From Geomesophilobacter sediminis (GTDB lineage Bacteria; Desulfobacterota; Desulfuromonadia; Geobacterales; Geobacteraceae): DNA of 64,000 nucleotides. The notes beneath the pieces were generated by a model. The model did no database searches and was not told where the DNA came from. It saw only the letters and a list, made by a program, of their open reading frames with translations. The position numbers and the translations under genes are program-made. Location of the stretch: positions 62,001 through 126,000 of the forward strand of contig NZ_JAEMHM010000003.1 in assembly GCF_016458275.1 (NCBI RefSeq). The letters run 5' to 3'. Below, piece after piece: positions 24,146-36,772 of this stretch (position 1 is the first letter of the stretch; every line of letters starts with the position of its first letter).

Positions 24146-25294
24146 ATGGGAGACGGAGCATCGATGGAGCGCAGCGACCTGGCCGGTTATGCCGCACGGA
24201 GCAATTGTTCTCGGGGCAGAAAGTACGAGGAGCAGTTCCGTGACGACCGTCCTGCCTTTGAGCGGGACCGGGATCGGATCATTCACTGCGCCGCTTTCCG
24301 GCGCCTGGAATACAAGACGCAGGTATTCGTCAACCACGAAGGCGATTACTACCGGACCCGGCTTACCCATTCGCTCGAGGTCGCCCAGATCGGCAAAGGG
24401 ATTGGCCGTCGGCTGCGGCTCAACGAGGAGCTGATCGAGGCGCTGGCGCTGGCCCACGATCTTGGTCACACCCCGTTCGGGCACACCGGCGAAGAGGTGC
24501 TCAACCGACTCATGGAAGGGGCCGGCGGATTCGAACACAACCTGCAATCGTTGCGGGTGGTGGATGAACTCGAGGAGCGCTATCCCAACTTCAACGGGTT
24601 GAACCTCTCCTGGGAAGTGCGGGAAGGGATCGTCAAGCATTCCTCCCAATACGATGCGCCCGATTCCAGCTTCGATGAATTCCTTCCCGGCACGGTGCCG
24701 ACCGTGGAAGCGCAGTTGATCAACTTCGCCGACGAGATCGCCTACAACAACCACGACATCGACGACGGGTTGAAATCCGGCTACATCGCCGTGAGCCAGC
24801 TGAAAAACGTCGCGCTTTGGAATGAAGTGCACGAGCGGATTCTCGACACCTATCCGGGAATCGAACCCGATCGGGCCATCTGCCAGACGGTGAGCGCCCT
24901 GATCGGGGTGCTGATCACCGACCTGGTGGAAACCACCCGGGGCAACCTGGAGCGCTTTAAGATCGAGACCCAGGAAGACTTGAGAAGGGTGAACCTGCAG
25001 GTGGTGGCCTTCTCCCCGGCCATGGCCGAGAAAAATGCCGCGCTGAAACGGTTCCTGTTCCAGAACCTGTACCGGCATTACAAGGTGGAGCGGATGCGGG
25101 TGAAGGCGGAACGTTACTTGGGAGAGTTGTTCGAGACCTACGTGAAGCACCCGACGCTTTTGCCGCTGAAGCATCAGATGAAGATGGACCGTGAGGGGAG
25201 GGAGCGCGTGGTCTGCGACTATATCGCCGGCATGACGGACCGCTTCGCGCTGGATGAGTTCAAGCGGCTGTTCGAACCCTACGAGAGGGTTTGA
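24146..25294 (+). CDS. dgt: dGTPase-like deoxynucleoside triphosphate triphosphohydrolase
   Basis: The 382-residue HD-domain enzyme should cleave a dNTP to deoxynucleoside and triphosphate. Metal ligands are in RLTHSLEVAQIG (H), LAHDLGHTPFGHTGEE (HD) and the later FADEIAYNNHDIDD (D). The N-terminal RDRIIHCAAFRRLEYKTQVF motif is typical of dgt-type 2 proteins, which are about 380 residues, against 505 for E. coli Dgt. The start is taken as ATG 24146 after GGGGGAAAG; ATG 24164 is possible. It stands alone, and a half REP unit follows. Confidence 0.88.
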   Translation: MGDGASMERSDLAGYAARSNCSRGRKYEEQFRDDRPAFERDRDRIIHCAAFRRLEYKTQVFVNHEGDYYRTRLTHSLEVAQIGKGIGRRLRLNEELIEALALAHDLGHTPFGHTGEEVLNRLMEGAGGFEHNLQSLRVVDELEERYPNFNGLNLSWEVREGIVKHSSQYDAPDSSFDEFLPGTVPTVEAQLINFADEIAYNNHDIDDGLKSGYIAVSQLKNVALWNEVHERILDTYPGIEPDRAICQTVSALIGVLITDLVETTRGNLERFKIETQEDLRRVNLQVVAFSPAMAEKNAALKRFLFQNLYRHYKVERMRVKAERYLGELFETYVKHPTLLPLKHQMKMDREGRERVVCDYIAGMTDRFALDEFKRLFEPYERV

Positions 25295-25302
25295 CAACTT
25301 GC

Positions 25303-25328
25303 TGTAGGAGCGCCATTCCTGGCGCGAA
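25303..25328 (+). repeat. REP-like half unit, copy 4
   Basis: TGTAGGAGCGCCATTCCTGG plus CGCGAA, a single left-type unit without its inverted partner, eight bases after the dgt stop. Confidence 0.6.
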
Positions 25329-25446
25329 CCCCGGAGGGGAATCCGGGTAACCCCGCCAAAGGCAGTGGATCAGAAACAGTGAACAGGTATCGGTCGCCCC
25401 TGGGGCGTGCTGGACGCTGATCACTGGTTCTGACTACTGTTTCCGG

Positions 25447-25755
25447 CTACTGACTCTTTTTATCTTTCTTGGGCAATTCCAGCTTCGGCTCCTTGGCTTT
25501 GCGGTACAAAAGCAGGGTTCTCCCCAGGACTTGGGCCAGATCCGAGCGGGTTGCTTCGGTGAGCTGCTCCGCTACTTCGTGCCGGTCCATGAAACAGCTC
25601 TCCAGCACCTTCACCTTGATCAGTTCGTGGATCTCGAGTGCGTCGTCGGTCTCCTTGATCAGGGCTTTGCTTATCTCGCCCTTTCCCACCAGGATCACCG
25701 GCTTCAAGCTATGCCCCAGCCCTCTAAGATATCTTTTCTGTTTTCCCGTCAGCAT
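25447..25755 (-). CDS. yhbY: CRM-domain RNA-binding protein YhbY
   Basis: The 102-residue product, starting MLTGKQKRYLRGLGHSLKPV, is a single CRS1-YhbY domain with the GxxG-like VGKGEISKALI loop. E. coli YhbY associates with pre-50S ribosomes. The ATG at 25753-25755 has AGGAG seven bases upstream; the frame is open further upstream but without a start supported by a ribosome binding site. A Lys-rich tail (KDKKSQ) is added. It is monocistronic as far as can be seen. Confidence 0.9.
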   Translation of the reverse strand: MLTGKQKRYLRGLGHSLKPVILVGKGEISKALIKETDDALEIHELIKVKVLESCFMDRHEVAEQLTEATRSDLAQVLGRTLLLYRKAKEPKLELPKKDKKSQ

Positions 25756-25927
25756 GTAAATGCTCCTTTTCGGTTCACTGCTTGAATAAGCCCGCTTGTA
25801 TAACACTTTGCGGGTCTCATGGCAAGGAGAGTCATCGCGGATGGGCCGGGACGGCGCCCTTTCGTGTAGGAGACATGCCTGTCGCGATTTCTTCGGATAT
25901 CGGTGGAGTGCATCGCGCGTTTATCTC

Positions 25928-26010
25928 TGTGGGAGCGCCTTTTCAGGCGCGATTAACCGCAATAACTGTCACCGCCTGCGGCGGTTCGCGCCTGGAAAGG
26001 CGCTCCCACA
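25928..26010. repeat. REP-like inverted pair, copy 5
   Basis: Left unit TGTGGGAGCGCCTTTTCAGG plus CGCGA and right unit TTCGCGCCTGGAAAGGCGCT plus CCCACA, with a 33-base centre. The centre shares TAACC..TCACCGC and GGCGG with copy 1, so whole pairs have been duplicated. Confidence 0.75.
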
Positions 26011-26043
26011 GGGTTGGCAGGCGCATCACGTATTGCCTTCTCT

Positions 26044-26165
26044 CGTTCCTATATTGCCTCTCGTTCCTACGTTGCCTCTCGTTCCTACGTTGCCTCTCGT
26101 TCCTACGTTGCCTCTCGTACCCAAGGTCCACCTTGCCTCTTGTTCCCAAGGTCCACCTTGGGAAC
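26044..26165. repeat. 18-bp tandem repeat (4 copies) merging into two TTCCCAAGG palindromes
   Basis: Four 18-bp units CGTTCCTACGTTGCCTCT (first copy CGTTCCTATATTGCCTCT) run from 26044 to 26115. A longer variant CGTACCCAAGGTCCACCTTG plus CCTCT follows at 26116-26140, then the full palindrome with arm GTTCCCAAGGTC at 26142-26165. The rest of 25756-26330 shows no gene. Confidence 0.8.
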
Positions 26166-26330
26166 GGTCCCCCCGATGGGAAGGTCCAGCTTCCGGAAAG
26201 GTCGTCACTGTTACCAAGCTGGAGTCTTGTATTCGGGGGTGCGTTCTGGGAGTGCGGTAATGCTATTTTGGGGCATTCATCGGAAGGCAAAATGTAAACA
26301 TTCGTGCCGCTCAATCCCCTCCGTTTTCCC

Positions 26331-26359
26331 TTGACTCACTCTCCCCTCGGTGGTAGTTT
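26331..26359 (+). promoter_or_regulatory. Promoter of the pyr operon
   Basis: TTGACT at 26331-26336, a 17-base spacer and TAGTTT at 26354-26359, about 30 bases before the PyrR-binding element. Confidence 0.55.
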
Positions 26360-26387
26360 GTCCCGACAATTTTTCCGACCTTTTAAA

Positions 26388-27078
<691 letters not shown>

Positions 27079-27129
27079 GCCCGCGCTATTTGTCACCGGC
27101 TAACTTAACTGCATTCGATGGGGGGGTAC

Positions 27130-28065
27130 ATGGGGTTCAGGCACAAAGACATTATCGGGCTTAGGGATCTGACCAAAGAGGAAATCGAGCTGCTCCTCAA
27201 CACGGCGGATAGCCTCAACGAAGTCAACAACCGGGACATCAAGAAGGTTCCGACCCTGCGGGGCAAAACCGTGGTGAACCTCTTCTACGAGGCATCCACC
27301 CGGACCCGCACCTCATTCGAAATCGCCGCCAAGCGACTCTCCGCCGACACCATCAACATCAGCGCCTCCACGAGCTCGACCACCAAAGGGGAGACGCTGC
27401 TCGATACCGCGAAAAACGTCCTGGCCATGAAGCCGGACATCATCGTCATGCGCCACGCCATCTCCGGCGCCCACGAATTCCTCTCCAAGCGGGTGAGCTG
27501 CTCGGTGATCAACGCCGGTGACGGGGCGCACGAGCATCCCTCCCAGGGGCTTCTCGACATGCTCACCATGCGCCAGCGTTTCGGCACCCTCTCCGGGCTG
27601 AAGGTCGCCATCGTCGGCGACATCACCCACAGCCGCGTGGCCCGCTCCGACATCTACGGCCTCACCAAGATGGGCTCGAACGTGTTCCTGGCCGGCCCGC
27701 CGACCATGATGCCGGTAGGCGTCGAGAAGCTCGGCAACGTCACCGTCTGCAAGGACATGCGCGAGGCGGTGCACCAGGCCGACGTGGTGATGATGCTCAG
27801 GATCCAGCTCGAGCGCCAGGGGAAAACGCTGCTTCCCAGCATGCGCGAGTACTCCCGCTACTTCGGGTTGAACCAGGAGGTTCTCGCCCTGGCCAAGGAA
27901 AACGCCATGGTCATGCACCCCGGCCCGATCAACCGCGGTGTCGAGCTGAACTCGGCGGTGGCCGACGGCGACCAGTCTTTCGTTTTGAAGCAGGTGGAAA
28001 ACGGCGTCGCCATTCGCATGGCCATGCTCTATCACGTCTGCGGCGGTGAGCCTGCCGAAGGGTAA
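27130..28065 (+). CDS. pyrB: Aspartate carbamoyltransferase, catalytic subunit
   Basis: PyrB joins carbamoyl phosphate and aspartate. The 311-residue product has the carbamoyl-phosphate loop [38 protein letters not shown] and [11 protein letters not shown]. The start is ATG 27130 ([11 protein letters not shown]), preceded by a G-rich GGGGGGG; an ATG at 27118 would add four residues. There is no pyrI in the operon, so feedback control through a regulatory subunit is not expected. pyrC follows 69 bases later. Confidence 0.94.
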   Translation: MGFRHKDIIGLRDLTKEEIELLLNTADSLNEVNNRDIKKVPTLRGKTVVNLFYEASTRTRTSFEIAAKRLSADTINISASTSSTTKGETLLDTAKNVLAMKPDIIVMRHAISGAHEFLSKRVSCSVINAGDGAHEHPSQGLLDMLTMRQRFGTLSGLKVAIVGDITHSRVARSDIYGLTKMGSNVFLAGPPTMMPVGVEKLGNVTVCKDMREAVHQADVVMMLRIQLERQGKTLLPSMREYSRYFGLNQEVLALAKENAMVMHPGPINRGVELNSAVADGDQSFVLKQVENGVAIRMAMLYHVCGGEPAEG

Positions 28066-28134
28066 CGAACCCTTAGACAGGCTGGAAACACATTCACATT
28101 TCATGGACCTAGTTTTCCAAAAGGGGTTTTCAAG

Positions 28135-29412
28135 ATGAATCTTTTGATCAAAGGTGGGCGCCTGATCGACCCTTCGCAGGGGATTGACGACAATCTGGAC
28201 GTATTGATCGCCGACGGCGTGGTGCTTGAGCTCGGCAAGGGGCTGACCGCGCCGCAGGGAACCGAGACCATCGATGCCTCCGGCCTGATCGTCACGCCGG
28301 GACTGATCGACATGCACGTACATTTCCGCGACCCGGGGCTGGAATACAAGGAAGACATCGGCACCGGCTCCCGCGCTGCCGCAGCCGGCGGGTTCACCTC
28401 GGTCGCCTGCATGCCCAACACCTCTCCGGTCATCGACAACAAGGCGGTCGCCTGCTACGTCGTCAACAAGGCGAAATGCGAGGCGGTAGTCAACGTTTTC
28501 CCGGTCGGCAACATCACCAAAGGTGGCAAGGGTGAGAGCCTCGCCGAAATGGGCGAGCTCAAGGAATGCGGCTGCGTCGCAGTCTCCGACGACGGCCGGC
28601 CGGTCTGCAACTCCGAGCTGATGCGCCGCGCCCTCGAGTACGCCAAGGGTATCGGCATCGCCGTCATCTCCCACGCCGAGGAAATCTCGCTGGTGGGCGA
28701 GGGGGTCATGAACGAAGGGTTCACCTCCACCGAGCTCGGCCTCAAGGGGATTCCCTGGGCTGCCGAGGACGTCGCCGTTGCCCGGGACGTCTACCTGGCT
28801 GAATTCACCGGCGCTCCGGTGCACATCGCCCACATCTCCACGGTAGGCTCCGCCCGCATCATCCGCAACGCCAAGGCCCGCGGCGTGAAGGTCACCTGCG
28901 AGACCGCACCGCACTACTTCACCCTGACCGACGAGGCGGTGGCCGGCTACAACACCAACGCCAAGATGAACCCGCCGCTTCGCTCCGCAGCCGACGTCGC
29001 CGCGATGAAGGCAGGGCTCGCCGACGGGACCATCGACGCCATCGCCACCGACCACGCTCCGCACCACGCCGACGAGAAGGAAATCGAGTTCAACCTCGCC
29101 ATGAACGGGATCATCGGCCTGGAAACCTCGCTGCCGCTCTCGCTCAAACTGGTGGAGGAAAGGTGCCTGGACCTGACCACCCTGGTTAAGGTGATGTCCT
29201 GCAACCCGGCCAAGATCCTCGGCATCGACCGCGGCTCGCTCAAACCGGGGTACGTCGGGGACGTGACCGTCATCGACCCGAACAAGGCCTGGACCGTTAC
29301 CGCCGAGAAGCTGGAGTCCAAATCCAAGAACTCCCCCTTCATCGGCTGCGAAATGAAAGGGGCCGCCGCCTACACCATCGTCAAAGGGCAGGTGGTCCAC
29401 AAAGGAATTTAG
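28135..29412 (+). CDS. pyrC: Dihydroorotase, class I
   Basis: The 425-residue metal-dependent amidohydrolase closes carbamoyl-aspartate to dihydroorotate. Metal ligands are H61 and H63 ([10 protein letters not shown]), later His in ISHAEE and HIAHIST, and the catalytic Asp in IATDHAPHH. All are present, so this is an active enzyme and not the inactive PyrC' partner of PyrB. Length fits class I. The ATG at 28135 follows AAAAGGGG at the usual distance. It is third in the pyr operon. Confidence 0.94.
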   Translation: MNLLIKGGRLIDPSQGIDDNLDVLIADGVVLELGKGLTAPQGTETIDASGLIVTPGLIDMHVHFRDPGLEYKEDIGTGSRAAAAGGFTSVACMPNTSPVIDNKAVACYVVNKAKCEAVVNVFPVGNITKGGKGESLAEMGELKECGCVAVSDDGRPVCNSELMRRALEYAKGIGIAVISHAEEISLVGEGVMNEGFTSTELGLKGIPWAAEDVAVARDVYLAEFTGAPVHIAHISTVGSARIIRNAKARGVKVTCETAPHYFTLTDEAVAGYNTNAKMNPPLRSAADVAAMKAGLADGTIDAIATDHAPHHADEKEIEFNLAMNGIIGLETSLPLSLKLVEERCLDLTTLVKVMSCNPAKILGIDRGSLKPGYVGDVTVIDPNKAWTVTAEKLESKSKNSPFIGCEMKGAAAYTIVKGQVVHKGI

Positions 29413-29521
29413 CGGCCCGGCCACGAAGTTGTGGCAATCTGAGGCGCGCTCGTATTACAATGGTTCGATTGTCCGCTCTTCTCATTGGAACGGACAGCAG
29501 AAAAACAAATTGGAGAGATAC

Positions 29522-30643
29522 ATGAAAGCAGTGCTGGCTCTGGCGGACGGCCGGATCTTCAAAGGAAAGTCGTTCGGCGCAACGGGCGAAACAACGGGCG
29601 AGGTGGTCTTCAACACTGCGATGTCCGGGTACCAGGAGGTCCTCACCGACCCCTCCTACAAAGGTCAGATGGTCACCATGACCTACACCCAGATCGGTAA
29701 CACCGGGATCAACCCGGAGGATATAGAAAGCAACCAGCTCTACCTCTCCGGCTTCATCGTCCGGGAATACCTGGACTGCTACTCCAACTGGAGAGCGACC
29801 ATGAGCCTGGACGCCTACCTCAAGGAAAACGGGGTGGTCGGCATCCAGGGGATCGACACCCGGGCTCTGACCCGGCACCTGCGCGACAAGGGGGCCCAGA
29901 ACGGGATCATTTCCACCGTCGACTTCGATCCGGAAAGCCTGGTGCGCAAGGCGCGCGCCATCCCGAGCATGGCCGGCCTCGACCTCGCCACCGGGGTGAC
30001 CTGCGCCCAGCCCTACCATTGGACCGAGGGGCTTTGGGACCTCGCCGACGGCTACCCGCAGGTGGACAAGAAGGACCTCAAGTACAAGGTCGTCGCCTAC
30101 GATTTCGGGATCAAGCTCAACATCCTGCGCTGCCTGGTCTCCGCCGGCTGCGATGTGACCGTCGTCCCGGCCACTTTTCCGGCCGAGTCCGCCCTGGAGA
30201 TGAACCCGGACGGGATCTTCCTCTCCAACGGCCCCGGCGACCCGGAGCCGATGACCGAAGTCATCGAGAACATCAAGAAATTCGTCGGCAAGAAGCCGAT
30301 CTTCGGGATCTGTCTCGGCCACCAGCTCCTCGGCCTCGCCTTGGGCGGCCGGACCATCAAGCTCAAGTTCGGCAACCACGGCTCCAACCTTCCGGTCATG
30401 GACATGGCGACCAGGAAGGTCGAGATCACCGCCCAGAACCACGGCTTCTCGGTCGACATCCTCTCGCTGTCGCATGCCTGCCGGCTGGGCCACGAGAACC
30501 TGAACGACCAGACCGTCGAAGGGATGGCGCACAAGGAGCTGCCGATCTTCTCGGTGCAGCACCACCCCGAGGCGTCCCCCGGGCCGCACGACTCGCACTA
30601 CCTCTTCGGCCGGTTCGTTGAGCTGATGGAGAAGCATAAGTAA
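29522..30643 (+). CDS. carA: Carbamoyl-phosphate synthase small (glutaminase) subunit
   Basis: CarA releases ammonia from glutamine and passes it to CarB. The 373-residue product starts at ATG 29522 behind GGAGATAC (MKAVLALADG); the longer open frame upstream has no ribosome binding site. The class I glutamine amidotransferase domain has Cys in GICLGHQLLGLA and the His/Glu pair in SVQHHPEASPGPHD. The N-terminal CPSase domain carries NTAMSGYQEVLTDPSY. It is separated from carB by three genes. Confidence 0.94.
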   Translation: MKAVLALADGRIFKGKSFGATGETTGEVVFNTAMSGYQEVLTDPSYKGQMVTMTYTQIGNTGINPEDIESNQLYLSGFIVREYLDCYSNWRATMSLDAYLKENGVVGIQGIDTRALTRHLRDKGAQNGIISTVDFDPESLVRKARAIPSMAGLDLATGVTCAQPYHWTEGLWDLADGYPQVDKKDLKYKVVAYDFGIKLNILRCLVSAGCDVTVVPATFPAESALEMNPDGIFLSNGPGDPEPMTEVIENIKKFVGKKPIFGICLGHQLLGLALGGRTIKLKFGNHGSNLPVMDMATRKVEITAQNHGFSVDILSLSHACRLGHENLNDQTVEGMAHKELPIFSVQHHPEASPGPHDSHYLFGRFVELMEKHK

Positions 30644-30692
30644 TTAAATCTCCCTCTTCCGGAGGGAGCGGGGTAAGAAGGAATCAGCAAGT

Positions 30693-31628
30693 TTGAGCAG
30701 TTCGAACGACCCTAAGTACCTGGAGCTCTTCCATAGCGGCGAGCTCCTGAAACGCATCACCGAAGGTTACGCCCGGCTCGCGGCCTGCGACATCTGTCCC
30801 CACGCCTGCGGCGTCAACCGGTTGGCCGGCAGCACCGGCCGCTGCGGAGTCGGCAAGACCCCGCGGATCGCATCGGCGAACCTCCACCGGGGAGAGGAAC
30901 CTCCGATCTCCGGGACCCGCGGGTCCGGAACCATCTTCCTGTCCGGGTGCACCCTGGGTTGCAAGTTCTGCCAGAACTTCCCGATCAGCCAGCTGAGAAA
31001 CGGGACCGACCTGACCACCGGCGGCCTCGCGGACAAGATGGTCGGGCTGCAACGCCGGGGCGCCCACAACATAAACTTCGTCACGCCGAGCCACTTCACG
31101 CCGCAGATCCTGGCTGCCCTCTACCTCGCCATCCGGAAGGGCTTCCGACTCCCGCTCGTTTGGAACACGAGCGGATACGAGTCGCTGGAAACCCTGCGCC
31201 TGCTCGACGGGGTGGTGGACATCTACCTCCCGGACATGAAGTACACCGAGGAGGAGCCGGCGGTCCGCTTCTCCGGCGCGCCGGGCTACCGCGAGGTGAA
31301 CCGGAAGGCGGTGGCCGAAATGCTGCGCCAGGTAGGGCATCTCGAGGTGGACGAGGATGGGATCGGGGTGCGCGGCCTGATCGTCCGGCATCTGGTTCTC
31401 CCGGAAGGAAATGCGGGCAGCGCCGAGACCCTGGCCTGGATCGCGGACAACCTCGGCGAGGAAACCCATATCGCCCTGATGAGCCAGTTCTTTCCGGCCC
31501 ACGCCGCGGCGCAGACGCAGGGGATCCACCGGAAGGTGACTGCGGCGGAATATGCCGAGGCCGTCGAGGCGCTGGAAGAGAACGGCCTGGAAAACGGCTG
31601 GGTTCAGGACGAACCGGAAGAGTCTTGA
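30693..31628 (+). CDS. Radical SAM protein, PflX/AmrS-like (COG1313 type)
   Basis: The 311-residue product has the radical SAM cluster motif SGCTLGCKFCQN (CxxxCxxC, about residues 90-100) preceded by a Cys-rich N-terminal segment CDICPHACGVNRL and GRCGVG that could hold an extra cluster. Family relatives resemble pyruvate-formate-lyase activase, but most members are not linked to PFL and their substrate is unknown; no glycyl-radical enzyme is encoded nearby. The start appears to be TTG at 30693 with AGAAGG eleven bases upstream. It sits 50 bases after carA in the pyr operon. Confidence 0.8.
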   Translation: MSSSNDPKYLELFHSGELLKRITEGYARLAACDICPHACGVNRLAGSTGRCGVGKTPRIASANLHRGEEPPISGTRGSGTIFLSGCTLGCKFCQNFPISQLRNGTDLTTGGLADKMVGLQRRGAHNINFVTPSHFTPQILAALYLAIRKGFRLPLVWNTSGYESLETLRLLDGVVDIYLPDMKYTEEEPAVRFSGAPGYREVNRKAVAEMLRQVGHLEVDEDGIGVRGLIVRHLVLPEGNAGSAETLAWIADNLGEETHIALMSQFFPAHAAAQTQGIHRKVTAAEYAEAVEALEENGLENGWVQDEPEES

Positions 31629-31646
31629 TTGTTTCGAGGAGCGGCG

Positions 31647-32072
31647 ATGGCCTCCGAGGAATTGAAAGCAGCAATCGAGTTGGTCTGTGCCGAACGGCAG
31701 GAGATAGCCGCCTGCTATCTCTTCGGCTCCTGCGCCAACGGACGGCAACGGCCCGACAGTGACGTGGACGTTGCTTTCCTGCTCGACAGCTCGATTCCCA
31801 AAGGAGAGTACTTCGACCTGAAGATGACTTTCCACAACCGGTTGGCGGGACTGCTTCGCAAGGAAATCCATCCGGTGATTCTGAACGGCGCGGGTGAGGT
31901 ATTACTGGAACAGGTTTTGGGGAAGGGCATCTTGCTCTTTGTGCGCGACGAACTCCAGTTATCCCGGTTTCGTGCCATTGCCTTTTCGATGATCGCAGAT
32001 TTCGCTCCCTATCGAAATGCGATGGAAGATGCGCTTTTGCGGAAGTTGAAAGAGGAACCTTCTGATGGTTGA
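31647..32072 (+). CDS. mntA: MntA-type nucleotidyltransferase antitoxin
   Basis: The 141-residue product is a minimal nucleotidyltransferase: FGSCANGRQRPDSDVDVAFL (about residues 27-46) has the GSx(10)DxD active site. Proteins of this kind paired with HEPN partners neutralise the toxin, in studied cases by adding AMP to a Tyr next to its active site. The ATG at 31647 has GAGGAG five bases upstream. Its last eight bases overlap the HEPN gene start, so the two are translated together. It follows the radical SAM gene by 18 bases and is inside the carA-carB interval. Confidence 0.85.
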   Translation: MASEELKAAIELVCAERQEIAACYLFGSCANGRQRPDSDVDVAFLLDSSIPKGEYFDLKMTFHNRLAGLLRKEIHPVILNGAGEVLLEQVLGKGILLFVRDELQLSRFRAIAFSMIADFAPYRNAMEDALLRKLKEEPSDG

Positions 32073-32481
32073 TCGCCGACTCCTCACCGAGAAGGTCGAC
32101 TCCGTACAGAGGAGCTTGAAGAGGATCAATGCCTTCCGTGGCGAGTCCGTGGAAAGGTTTTCCGAAGATGCTGTTAGTCAGGATGTCGTCTTGTTCCATC
32201 TCATGCAGGCGATCCAGGCGTGCATCGATTTGGCCTCACCTGTCAACAGTGACGAAGCCCTTGGGCTGGCGGGAAGCACCCATGATTTCTTCTACCTTTT
32301 GGCGGATAACGGGGTTATCACCCGACAGCTTTGTGAACGAATGATCCTGGCCGTTGGCTTCCGCAACCTGGTTGCCCACGAATACACCAAGCTCGATCTT
32401 GAGAAAGTTTTTTATATAGCTCATCACGCCATCGGGGACATCGAAGAGTATCTTCGCTCGATCGCCCAAAGATACGCGTAA
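32065..32481 (+). CDS. hepT: HepT-type HEPN RNase toxin (DUF86)
   Basis: The 138-residue, mainly helical product has the HEPN nuclease motif [12 protein letters not shown] (R-x4-H-x-Y) near residue 98-105, including the Tyr that the partner AMPylates in characterised systems. The catalytic Arg and His are intact. It overlaps mntA by eight bases. The gene is followed after 46 bases by carB, so toxin and carB may share a transcript. Base composition is a little lower in GC than carA and carB, consistent with later acquisition, but there are no flanking repeats to mark an insertion. Confidence 0.85.
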   Translation: MVDRRLLTEKVDSVQRSLKRINAFRGESVERFSEDAVSQDVVLFHLMQAIQACIDLASPVNSDEALGLAGSTHDFFYLLADNGVITRQLCERMILAVGFRNLVAHEYTKLDLEKVFYIAHHAIGDIEEYLRSIAQRYA

Positions 32482-32527
32482 AAAGAAATGGTCAGACAAA
32501 CCATGCAGCTGCAAGGAGACAGTTTTA

Positions 32528-35782
<3,255 letters not shown>

Positions 35783-35785
35783 AAC

Positions 35786-35852
35786 CGAGGGGAGCGCGAG
35801 CCATCGCGTTCCCCTCGCAGTGTAAAAGACCGGGGGAGATGGAACTCCCCGG
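35786..35852 (+). other. Two hairpins between carB and greA
   Basis: CGAGGGGA-G-CGCGA, loop GCCA, TCGCG-T-TCCCCTCG (35786-35817) and CCGGGG...CCCCGG (35830-35852). Neither has a T run, so partial termination or RNA processing is as likely as full termination. Confidence 0.55.
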
Positions 35853-35877
35853 ATGCAAAGCAAGGAGTGAATACGCG

Positions 35878-36354
35878 ATGTCCCAAACGGTTCCGTTAAC
35901 TAAGGAGAGTTTCGAGGCCCTTCAAGAAGACCTGCGGCGCCTGATCAAAGAAGAGCGCCCGAAGGTGATTCAGGATATTGCTGAGGCGAGATCCCACGGC
36001 GACCTCTCGGAAAACGCCGAGTACGATGCGGCCAAGAATCGCCAGGCCTTCATCGAGGGGAGGATCCTCGAGCTGGGCGACAAGCTGGCCCGCGCATACG
36101 TGGTTGACCTCTCCAACCTGAAGCCGGACAAGGTAGTTTTCGGCGCCACCGTGACGGTCTACGACACCGCGACCGAAGAGGAAATCACCTACAAGATCGT
36201 GGGCGAGGACGAAGCCGACATCAAGGTGGGCAAGATCTCCTGCACCTCCCCGGTAGGAAAGGCCCTCATCGGCCACAAGCTCGACGACACCGTCAAGGTG
36301 AGCGTCCCCTCCGGGCTGAAGGAATACGAGATCCTTGAGATCAAGTACGAGTAG
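35878..36354 (+). CDS. greA: Transcription elongation factor GreA
   Basis: GreA rescues backtracked RNA polymerase by stimulating transcript cleavage. The 158-residue product has an N-terminal coiled coil with the tip acidic pair in SHGDLSENAEYDAAKNRQAF (D and E) and a C-terminal FKBP-like domain with SCTSPVGKALIGHKLDDTV. The ATG at 35878 has AAGGAG ten bases upstream; upstream in-frame sequence overlaps the hairpins. The length is the family norm. It follows carB in the same direction. Confidence 0.95.
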   Translation: MSQTVPLTKESFEALQEDLRRLIKEERPKVIQDIAEARSHGDLSENAEYDAAKNRQAFIEGRILELGDKLARAYVVDLSNLKPDKVVFGATVTVYDTATEEEITYKIVGEDEADIKVGKISCTSPVGKALIGHKLDDTVKVSVPSGLKEYEILEIKYE

Positions 36355-36510
36355 CAATTGACAATGGACAATTGACAATGGACAACGAAAATCCGCTGTC
36401 CTGTCTTTGGTCCTCATTGCTGACGTATCTGCTTAAGTGGTAATTCGCCGCGGCGTTGAGTCGGCGGCAAAAAGGCAATTGTCAATTGCCCCATTGTCAA
36501 TTGTCCATTT
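36355..36510. repeat. Inverted repeat built of CAATTGAC/GTCAATTG units
   Basis: The left arm (36355-36386) holds tandem CAATTGACAATGGA units; the right arm (36474-36510) holds GGCAATTGTCAATTG and CCATTGTCAATTGTCCAT in inverse orientation, around an 87-base centre. It starts at the base after the greA stop. The structure resembles a small non-autonomous element, but there is no target duplication I can see. Confidence 0.65.
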
Positions 36511-36526
36511 TCTTGGAGGTTTTTAG

Positions 36527-36724
36527 ATGAGCCAGATCACCAAAGACATGACTTTTGCTTCTGTTATGAGAATGCACCCGGACGTGGTTCGCGTTCTTGC
36601 CAAATACAACCTCGGCTGCATCGGCTGCATGGGCGCTCAGAACGAGTCCCTGGAGCAGGGTTGCAACGCCCACGGCATCAACGTCGACGATATCCTGCGC
36701 GACCTCAACGCCATCTTCGCCTGA
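36527..36724 (+). CDS. DUF1858 small redox-type protein
   Basis: The 65-residue product has TKDMTFASVMRMHPDVVRVL and the CIGC pair at residues 31-34 plus Cys46, as in DUF1858 domains (also found fused to ScdA/hybrid-cluster-related proteins). The function is not established; a disulfide or metal-site role is likely. The ATG at 36527 has GGAGG about eight bases upstream. recG follows 48 bases later. Confidence 0.82.
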   Translation: MSQITKDMTFASVMRMHPDVVRVLAKYNLGCIGCMGAQNESLEQGCNAHGINVDDILRDLNAIFA

Positions 36725-36772
36725 TTTCCCCGGTGCCGGCCACTCGGTCCGGCACCGTCCTTTCCCCTTCCC

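Noticed and set aside
25782-26297. 171-codon plus-strand frame upstream of pyrR
   Set aside because: It spans a REP-like pair and a tandem array and its translation is repeat-derived.
36355-36510. Insertion sequence
   Set aside because: There is no transposase frame and no clear target duplication, so only an inverted repeat is reported.
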